Of a DNA stretch of 64,000 nt, positions 58,702 to 64,000 are shown one piece after another. The notes under the pieces were generated by a model. That model was given only the letters and a program-made list of their open reading frames with translations, was not told the origin of the DNA and did no database searches. Each line of letters starts with the position of its first letter. Position 1 is the first letter of the stretch. The stretch spans positions 372,001 through 436,000 of the forward strand of contig NZ_LRFC01000023.1 in the NCBI RefSeq assembly GCF_001619875.1, written 5' to 3'. The DNA comes from Fictibacillus phosphorivorans. GTDB lineage: Bacteria > Bacillota > Bacilli > Bacillales > Fictibacillaceae. The translations under genes and the position numbers were made by a program.

Positions 58702-59337
58702 CTATTCAATTGTTTTTATACGATCTGTTTGACCAACTTGATTGATCAATGCTTGTTTAAAGACATTTTGTTTTTCTTTATCATATAAAAAGCGGGAATC
58801 TGTTAGGTTACTTAATAATGTTCTTCGGCACTTTTCCGGAAATTCCTTTTTTATAATGGCTCTGCATTCAAATAAAAAATCTAAATACGTTTCATAGTCT
58901 TCACTGTATGTTTGCTGCAGCTCCTTTTTTATTATTTTGGATAAACTCGGACTCGCTCCACCAGTTGAAACAGAGAGAACGAGTCTTCCTCTCCTTATAA
59001 CACTAGGTAGAATAAAGTTACCTGATTCATATTGATCAGCCACATTTACAAGTTGCTTAGGTTTCGCGTGCGAAGCAATCCAAGCATTAGTTTCTTTAGA
59101 GTTGGTTGCCGCAATGATTAGAAAGGCTTCTTTTAAATCTTCACGTTTCACTTCTCTTTCGATCCAAGTCAGCTTTTGTTCTGCGTGCCATTCCTGAATC
59201 TCGTTAACAGCTGCTGGACTGATTACAGTAAGTATTGCTTCTTCGTTCAATAAATCTTTAATTTTTCGATAAGCGACCAAACCCCCGCCTGCTACAATAA
59301 CCCGTTTACCAGACAAGTTTACATGTATGGGATACAT
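58702..59337 (-). CDS. sirC: Precorrin-2 dehydrogenase (siroheme synthesis)
   Basis: NAD-dependent oxidation of precorrin-2 to sirohydrochlorin. The 211-residue protein matches the CysG N-terminal domain and B. subtilis YlnF: PIHVNLSGKRVIVAGGGLVA (nucleotide-binding GxGxxA-type loop), NVADQYESGNFILPSVIRRG and STGGASPSLSKIIK. I start at ATG 59337, with GAGGG 5 bases upstream. The sirB gene ends 15 bases before it. Confidence 0.93.
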   Translation of the reverse strand: MYPIHVNLSGKRVIVAGGGLVAYRKIKDLLNEEAILTVISPAAVNEIQEWHAEQKLTWIEREVKREDLKEAFLIIAATNSKETNAWIASHAKPKQLVNVADQYESGNFILPSVIRRGRLVLSVSTGGASPSLSKIIKKELQQTYSEDYETYLDFLFECRAIIKKEFPEKCRRTLLSNLTDSRFLYDKEKQNVFKQALINQVGQTDRIKTIE

Positions 59338-59352
59338 AACAACCCTCACTTC

Positions 59353-60105
59353 TTATGAAAAAGCATATCTCTTAGTTTCAAGTGTTTCATTGATACGTGT
59401 GAGTAAAACTTCTTTTAAGATAGGATGGTAGCCGAGCGTTTCACAAAGAGTTACGCTAGTTTCAGATAGTTGCTGATAGCGGTTTATGGTGAGCTTCATT
59501 CCATTTATGAGTAGACCTGAAAAAAGAAGATACGGCACAATGATGATTTGGTCGTGTAAATAACGATTACTCCATAATGCTTCCTCAACGCTTGGTTCTG
59601 AGCCTGTTAAAAAACAAGCTTGAATACTAGGGATACCGTAATGCTTTTGAACGTTAGACGCGATTTTCTCTAAGTCCCGCTTTACATCTTGATCAGAACT
59701 GCCTCTGCCAACTAAAAGAATATGTGTATTTTTCTTTAGATTGACCGCACTGTTCATGATTTTCTCCCACAATAAGTGCGGAATGGCTTCATGTACACCA
59801 AACGGACGCCCGTATATCACTTCTATTCCTGGATATTGATTCTTCAAGTGGTGAAGTTTCTTTGGGATATCCGTTTTTATGTGGTTAGCACTCAATAAGA
59901 AAACAGGAATAACAGAGATACTCGTTGCACCTTTTTGTATACACGCTTCAAATCCTTTAGTGATAGAAGGTTCGGCAAGCTCTAAAAAACAAATCTCTTT
60001 TATCGAAACATCAACTTGTGACATACAAAGCTTCACAAATTCTTCCGCTTCTATTCGTCCTTTTTTCAGTCTTGTGCCATGACAGATAAAAAGCAATGCC
60101 TTCAT
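59353..60105 (-). CDS. sirB: Sirohydrochlorin ferrochelatase
   Basis: Inserts iron into sirohydrochlorin to finish siroheme. The 250-residue protein has the CbiX/SirB duplicated chelatase fold, with the metal-binding His in LFICHGTR (near residue 9) and LLVGRGSSD in the second half. Counterpart of B. subtilis YlnE. Its start codon follows the stop of the SUMT gene directly. Confidence 0.93.
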   Translation of the reverse strand: MKALLFICHGTRLKKGRIEAEEFVKLCMSQVDVSIKEICFLELAEPSITKGFEACIQKGATSISVIPVFLLSANHIKTDIPKKLHHLKNQYPGIEVIYGRPFGVHEAIPHLLWEKIMNSAVNLKKNTHILLVGRGSSDQDVKRDLEKIASNVQKHYGIPSIQACFLTGSEPSVEEALWSNRYLHDQIIIVPYLLFSGLLINGMKLTINRYQQLSETSVTLCETLGYHPILKEVLLTRINETLETKRYAFS

Positions 60106-60891
60106 TTATAACGCCCCGCTTATGGCTGCAAGCTTACTCGGCTCTTCATGCAGCTGTTCAAACCATTTCAGTTCACTGCGAAGACGAACGACTTCACCAA
60201 CAATGATCATACTCGGATTCTCGATTTGTTCGCTAACCACTATTTCTTCAATGGTATCTAAAGTACCGGTTACCGTTCTTTGATTTTCTAATGAACCCCA
60301 CTGAACGAGAGCAACAGGTGTTTCCTTACTTTTCCCATGCTTCGTCAACTGGCCGCAAATATAAGGTAAATTGCCTACACCCATATAGATCGCTAACGTA
60401 TCAATACCGTTAGCAAGACTCTCCCACTTCAGCTCTTCTTCCTCACCTTTTTTTCGATGACCTGTTACGATTGCAAAGCTTGAAGCGATGTTTCGATGGG
60501 TGACAGGTATACCTGCATAAGCAGGAGCTGCAATTCCTGACGTAATGCCAGGAATCACCTCGAACGGAATACGGCTTTTAGCAAGGATTTCTGCTTCTTC
60601 TCCGCCTCTTCCAAACACGAAAGGATCACCGCCTTTAAGTCTTGTTACAACTTTTCCTTTCATAGCATGTTTGACTAAGAAGCTATTGATCGTTTCTTGC
60701 TTCATAAAATGGTAGTTTGGCAGCTTACCGCAATAGATTAAGTCACATTCCGGTGTTGCATAAGACAGCAGTTCTTTATTCACTAAGCGATCGTATAAAA
60801 TAACGTCTGCTTCCTCTATGCAACGAAGACCTTTTACAGTTATTAATCCTGGATCACCAGGGCCAGCTCCGACAAGATATACCTTTCCCAT
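60106..60891 (-). CDS. Uroporphyrinogen-III C-methyltransferase (SUMT)
   Basis: Adds two methyl groups from SAM to uroporphyrinogen III, giving precorrin-2. About 261 residues with the family motifs VYLVGAGPGDPGLITVKG, YDRLV, RLKGGDPFVFGRGGEEA and VIPGITSGIAAPAYAGIPVTHR. Counterpart of B. subtilis YlnD. Three ATGs follow AAGGAG; I use the last (60891), 8 bases away, though 60894 is nearly as good. First of the three siroheme genes. Confidence 0.95.
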   Translation of the reverse strand: MGKVYLVGAGPGDPGLITVKGLRCIEEADVILYDRLVNKELLSYATPECDLIYCGKLPNYHFMKQETINSFLVKHAMKGKVVTRLKGGDPFVFGRGGEEAEILAKSRIPFEVIPGITSGIAAPAYAGIPVTHRNIASSFAIVTGHRKKGEEEELKWESLANGIDTLAIYMGVGNLPYICGQLTKHGKSKETPVALVQWGSLENQRTVTGTLDTIEEIVVSEQIENPSMIIVGEVVRLRSELKWFEQLHEEPSKLAAISGAL

Positions 60892-60903
60892 CATCATCAC
60901 TCC

Positions 60904-61125
60904 TTAAGTATTTAATAGTGTTTCTTGCTCAAAAAGCACAAATCCGTTTCCATTCCGAATTCTTTTCTTTTCATAAAGTGAAATCTCATCTACTTCAGGC
61001 TGCTTTAAAAAATATTTTTCAAGCTCAACATCAACTAAGCCAAAAGCCTGTTCATCTGATAAAGCGGCTATGACAACGGGAATGACCGTTGATTTTGAGA
61101 CGACTTCAAATCGATAGAGATACAT
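60904..61125 (-). CDS. DUF3906 family small protein
   Basis: A 73-residue soluble protein (MYLYRFEVVSKSTVIPVVIAAL at the start; EVDEISLYEKKRIRNGNGFVL later) of a small Bacillaceae family without known function. It lies between the sulfite reductase and SUMT genes, 15 bases after the former and 12 before the latter, so it belongs to the same operon. A helper role in siroheme or reductase assembly is inference from position only. Confidence 0.8.
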   Translation of the reverse strand: MYLYRFEVVSKSTVIPVVIAALSDEQAFGLVDVELEKYFLKQPEVDEISLYEKKRIRNGNGFVLFEQETLLNT

Positions 61126-61140
61126 GGCGCGGCCCCCTGT

Positions 61141-62769
61141 TTACGATACTTTTTCTTCTAATTCTTCTGCAATCTGATCAAGATTACTTTGAAGTTCCTC
61201 TATTCCAACACGGTGTATATATTCAAAGAAGGTTTCTGATGGAAGCTTTGTATCTTTAAAAGTTTTCAGGAAGCGCACCAGCACTTCATCCAGCAAATCG
61301 GCATGAAACTTACCTTTTAGCTTTTCGTTAAACTTTCCGCCATCATCAAGTGTGCCTCCTACATAAATTTCAAAAGCTTGAACCATCATTTTTTCTTTTG
61401 TCTTTAACAAGACGCCTTGAAGGCCGATATCTGCGATTTGGCGCTGACCACATGAGTTAGGACAGCCAACCATATGAATTCTTACGGGAACATCTAAGGC
61501 AATTTGCTGATCAAGGGTTTCTGCAATTCTACGCATTCTTTCTTTTGTTTCAACGAGTGCTAAGTTGCAATATTCAATCCCTGTACATGAAACAGAGTGA
61601 CCAATGAAAGATAGAGGCTGGGTTGTGATGCGTTTGAAGATGCCTTCTTGTAAAAGCAACTCGACGTTTTCCTGTTTGACGTTAGGAATGATTAAGTTTT
61701 GAGAATTAACCGTTCGAATTTCACCGTTTCCGTATTTCTTTGCAATCTCAGCAATCTCGAGTACTTCATCAGCATCGAGGCGGCCAACAGGAACGTTAAA
61801 CCCAATGTATCTTAATCCCTCTTGCTTCTGTGGATGTACACCATAAAAGTAGCCGCCGTTCCATTTTTTAAGCGCATCTTTTCCTTTAGCGTGAAGTGGC
61901 CCAGTGTATTCCAATAATTTTTCTTTGAATTTTTCCGGTCCCCAATCTGCCATCAAGAATTTTAGACGTGCTAGGTGGCGCTTTTCCCTATATCCGTAAT
62001 CACGGAAGATGGTTGTAATCGCAATTGAAACCTCTTTTACCTGATGTGGTTCAACAAACACATCAAGCGGCTGTGCTAAGAATGGTCTAGAAGATAGTCC
62101 GCCGCCAATCTTTATATGAAATCCAGGAATTTCTTTGTTATCGATCTCTTTAAGAGCAGGAGTGAATGCAACACAGTTAATTTCAGCATGTGCACTATTG
62201 TTCACATTTGAGCTAATAGACATTTTGTATTTTCTCGGTAAGTTAGAGAAATCTTCATTATGCTGAAAGAACTCATATACTTCTTTTACGATCTCTGTTG
62301 TATCAAATAGTTCGTAGGGATCGATGCCTGCAATCGGATTTCCCATAATGTTTCGCGTAATGTCTCCGCATGCTCCAGCACTTGATAACCCTACTGCTTC
62401 CAAACGATTAAAAATGTCAGGAATCTGGTCGATTGTCAGCCAATGAAACTGAATAGCCTGACGAGTCGTTATATCAAAAACGGACCTGCCATAATCTTTG
62501 CAAATATGAGCAAGAGTTTTTACCTGTTCATAGTTTAAAATGCCTGACGGAACATTAACTCTCATCATAAAGTATCCGTCTTCTTTAGGACGCTGCAGGT
62601 AAAGTCCAGCCCATTTGAAACTATCCCATTCTTCTTTTGGGATCGAGTCGAATCCGTTTTGTGCGTAAAGAGGAATATCTTCAAAAATTTTCAAACCATC
62701 TTTTACGAGCTTTTTTTGTTCTGTTTTATTGATCTTTGGATTGTCTGCCCACGCTTTTTCATATGCCAT
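61141..62769 (-). CDS. Siroheme-dependent nitrite/sulfite reductase, here sulfite
   Basis: Six-electron reduction of sulfite to sulfide. The 542 residues have two ferredoxin-like half domains and the cysteines that bind the 4Fe-4S cluster and siroheme in C-x5-C (CTGIEYC) and C-x3-C (CPNSC) spacing. It resembles the ferredoxin-dependent single-chain type, with no flavoprotein partner gene beside it. The position between cysC and the siroheme genes argues for sulfite rather than nitrite. AAAGGAG precedes the ATG. Confidence 0.92.
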   Translation of the reverse strand: MAYEKAWADNPKINKTEQKKLVKDGLKIFEDIPLYAQNGFDSIPKEEWDSFKWAGLYLQRPKEDGYFMMRVNVPSGILNYEQVKTLAHICKDYGRSVFDITTRQAIQFHWLTIDQIPDIFNRLEAVGLSSAGACGDITRNIMGNPIAGIDPYELFDTTEIVKEVYEFFQHNEDFSNLPRKYKMSISSNVNNSAHAEINCVAFTPALKEIDNKEIPGFHIKIGGGLSSRPFLAQPLDVFVEPHQVKEVSIAITTIFRDYGYREKRHLARLKFLMADWGPEKFKEKLLEYTGPLHAKGKDALKKWNGGYFYGVHPQKQEGLRYIGFNVPVGRLDADEVLEIAEIAKKYGNGEIRTVNSQNLIIPNVKQENVELLLQEGIFKRITTQPLSFIGHSVSCTGIEYCNLALVETKERMRRIAETLDQQIALDVPVRIHMVGCPNSCGQRQIADIGLQGVLLKTKEKMMVQAFEIYVGGTLDDGGKFNEKLKGKFHADLLDEVLVRFLKTFKDTKLPSETFFEYIHRVGIEELQSNLDQIAEELEEKVS

Positions 62770-62794
62770 ATCTTTAGGTCTCCTTTATCGTTAG

Positions 62795-63394
62795 TTAAAT
62801 CAGATTCCTGTTTTTCAAGTATTGTAAGATGATCTCCACACTCTCTGTAACGCTTTGTACGTTTGTATGAATGGTAAGAGCAGGTGATAAGGGTTCTTCG
62901 TATGGTGAATCAATTCCAGTAAAATCAGGAATCTCACCTTTACGTGCTTTGCTGTATAAACCTTTCGGATCTCTTTTTTCACATTCTTCAATTGGACAAG
63001 CAACAAAAATTTCAACAAACTCTTCGTCTGATACAATTTCCCTTGCCTTTTCCCGATCTTGTATGAATGGAGAGATAAATGCAGTCAGCACAACTGTTCC
63101 ATTATCAACAAACAGCTTAGAAACTTCAGAGATTCTGCGAATGTTTTCTGTTCTGTCTTCGTAAGAAAACGATAGATCACGGTTTAATCCATTCCGTACG
63201 TTGTCACCATCAAGTACATAGTTTCGAATGTTTCGATCGTATAGTTCTTTTGCGACCGCATTTGCAATCGTCGACTTGCCAGAACCAGATAGACCGGTAA
63301 ACCAAAGTACAAAACTGGAATGGTTATTCTGTTTTTGTCTGTCTTCTTTTGTAATCGAGCTATCGTGCCAGATTATATGGTGTGGTTTGATCAT
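62795..63394 (-). CDS. cysC: Adenylylsulfate (APS) kinase
   Basis: Phosphorylates APS to PAPS in sulfate assimilation. The 199-residue protein has the P-loop [19 protein letters not shown], the FISPF loop with the phosphate-binding region, and [26 protein letters not shown] start at ATG 63394, with AAAGGAG 6 bases upstream; this start lies inside the end of sat (35-base overlap). Confidence 0.95.
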   Translation of the reverse strand: MIKPHHIIWHDSSITKEDRQKQNNHSSFVLWFTGLSGSGKSTIANAVAKELYDRNIRNYVLDGDNVRNGLNRDLSFSYEDRTENIRRISEVSKLFVDNGTVVLTAFISPFIQDREKAREIVSDEEFVEIFVACPIEECEKRDPKGLYSKARKGEIPDFTGIDSPYEEPLSPALTIHTNVQSVTESVEIILQYLKNRNLI

Positions 63395-64000
63395 TTGAAT
63401 CTCCTTTTTGTTGGTCTTCTTCATGTTTTCTAAGTCCTTTGATTAAGACTTCAACTACTTCTTTACGACTAAATGTACTTGGAGGCAACTCACCATTGCG
63501 AAGCAGCTCTCTAACTTTTGTTCCAGATAAAATGACATGATCTTCACTTGAATGTGGACACGTTTTTGAAGAAGCCATCGCTTCACATTTTTTACAGAAA
63601 AAGCTGTGTTCAAAGAATAGTGTCGTAATGCCGATCTCGTCAGATGTAAACTGAGAAAAGATTTCTTGTGCTTCATATGTCCCATAATAGTTACCAACGC
63701 CTGCATGATCACGGCCGACAATAAAATGGGTACAGCCGTAATTTTTTCTAACCAAAGCGTGAAAAATCGCTTCACGCGGACCTGCATAGCGCATAGCGGC
63801 TGGAAACACAGCTAGGAAGACACGGTCACTTGGATAATAGTTCTGTAAAAGGATATGGTAGCTTTCCATTCGAACATCAGCTGGTATATCATCTGATTTC
63901 GTTTCACCGACTAGCGGATTTAAGAAAAGGCCATCCACTGTTTCAAGTGCTGTTTTTTGAATATATTCATGTGCACGGTGAACAGGGTTTCTCGTCTGAA
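63360..64000 (-). CDS. sat: Sulfate adenylyltransferase (ATP sulfurylase), 5' end outside the window
   Basis: Activates sulfate with ATP to APS. About 213 C-terminal residues are present; the frame is open to the window edge, beginning with the ATP-binding motif [12 protein letters not shown]. Further on are the conserved GRDHAGVG loop, the zinc-type cysteines [12 protein letters not shown] and SGTKVRELL. First visible gene of the minus-strand sulfate-assimilation operon; a GTG at 63938 is an internal codon. Confidence 0.95.
   Translation of the reverse strand, partial: QTRNPVHRAHEYIQKTALETVDGLFLNPLVGETKSDDIPADVRMESYHILLQNYYPSDRVFLAVFPAAMRYAGPREAIFHALVRKNYGCTHFIVGRDHAGVGNYYGTYEAQEIFSQFTSDEIGITTLFFEHSFFCKKCEAMASSKTCPHSSEDHVILSGTKVRELLRNGELPPSTFSRKEVVEVLIKGLRKHEEDQQKGDSNDQTTPYNLAR

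Noticed and set aside
61141-62769. Calling this a nitrite reductase
   Set aside because: The protein family covers both substrates, but the gene lies among sulfate-assimilation and siroheme genes, with no nitrate genes in view.

Overview
The window looks like a chromosomal segment of an AT-rich, Gram-positive, spore-former-type bacterium of the Bacillaceae. Reasons: many genes read as close counterparts of Bacillus subtilis genes (ykoE/D/C, ykoS/T, xpt-pbuX, yeeI, bdbC/D, yitJ, the siroheme genes); ribosome binding sites are strong AAGGAGG-type with frequent TTG/GTG starts; and the regulation is typical of Firmicutes (TPP, guanine and S-box riboswitches, CcpA cre sites, a LexA/Cheo box). A Fictibacillus-like genus would fit, but that is inference. 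I see no rRNA, tRNA, CRISPR array, insertion sequence or prophage.

Layout. 1-5.7 kb: the 3' part of the glutamate synthase large subunit, its small subunit, and a manganese inorganic pyrophosphatase. 5.8-9.6 kb: a TPP-riboswitch operon, tenA-ykoE-ykoD-ykoC, for thiamine-precursor salvage and ECF-type uptake. 9.7-13.4 kb: small membrane proteins, an alpha/beta hydrolase, a YbaK-type editing protein and an AbrB-family permease. 13.6-17.3 kb: an envelope-glycosylation cluster (ykoS, ykoT, a GtrA flippase, a YjdF-like membrane protein). 17.4-20.0 kb: a phosphodiester-glycosidase gene broken by two single-base frameshifts, then a secreted propeller-like protein. 20.1-30.7 kb: an autoregulated MerR/TipAS regulator, AlaX, a permease, an acyltransferase, a giant membrane protein, an MFS exporter and SpeD. 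30.8-36.3 kb: a tripartite tricarboxylate transporter (tctCBA) with its own two-component system and a perfect cre site. 36.4-43.9 kb: YeeI, the BdbC/BdbD disulfide pair, an acidic LPKTA surface protein with its class D sortase, an SGNH hydrolase, the guanine-riboswitch xpt-pbuX operon and a small basic protein.

44.1-53.1 kb: a secreted cyclic-nucleotide phosphodiesterase/nucleotidase, a VOC protein, an aldehyde dehydrogenase, a secreted lipase with a cre site over its promoter, a free-standing LAGLIDADG homing-endonuclease-like gene with an SOS (LexA) box inside its promoter, an odd beta-lactamase-like protein and an iron alcohol dehydrogenase. 53.2-64 kb, all on the minus strand: sulfate assimilation (sat, cysC, sulfite reductase), DUF3906, siroheme synthesis (SUMT, SirB, SirC), then an S-box riboswitch and yitJ-metH. 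This last block takes sulfate to sulfide, makes the siroheme the reductase needs, and ends in methionine synthesis.

The most unusual items are the SOS-controlled LAGLIDADG gene, three strong terminator hairpins lying in the 5' leaders of genes rather than after genes, the S-box that begins at the stop codon of sirC, and the glycosylation cluster followed by a frameshifted phosphodiester glycosidase.
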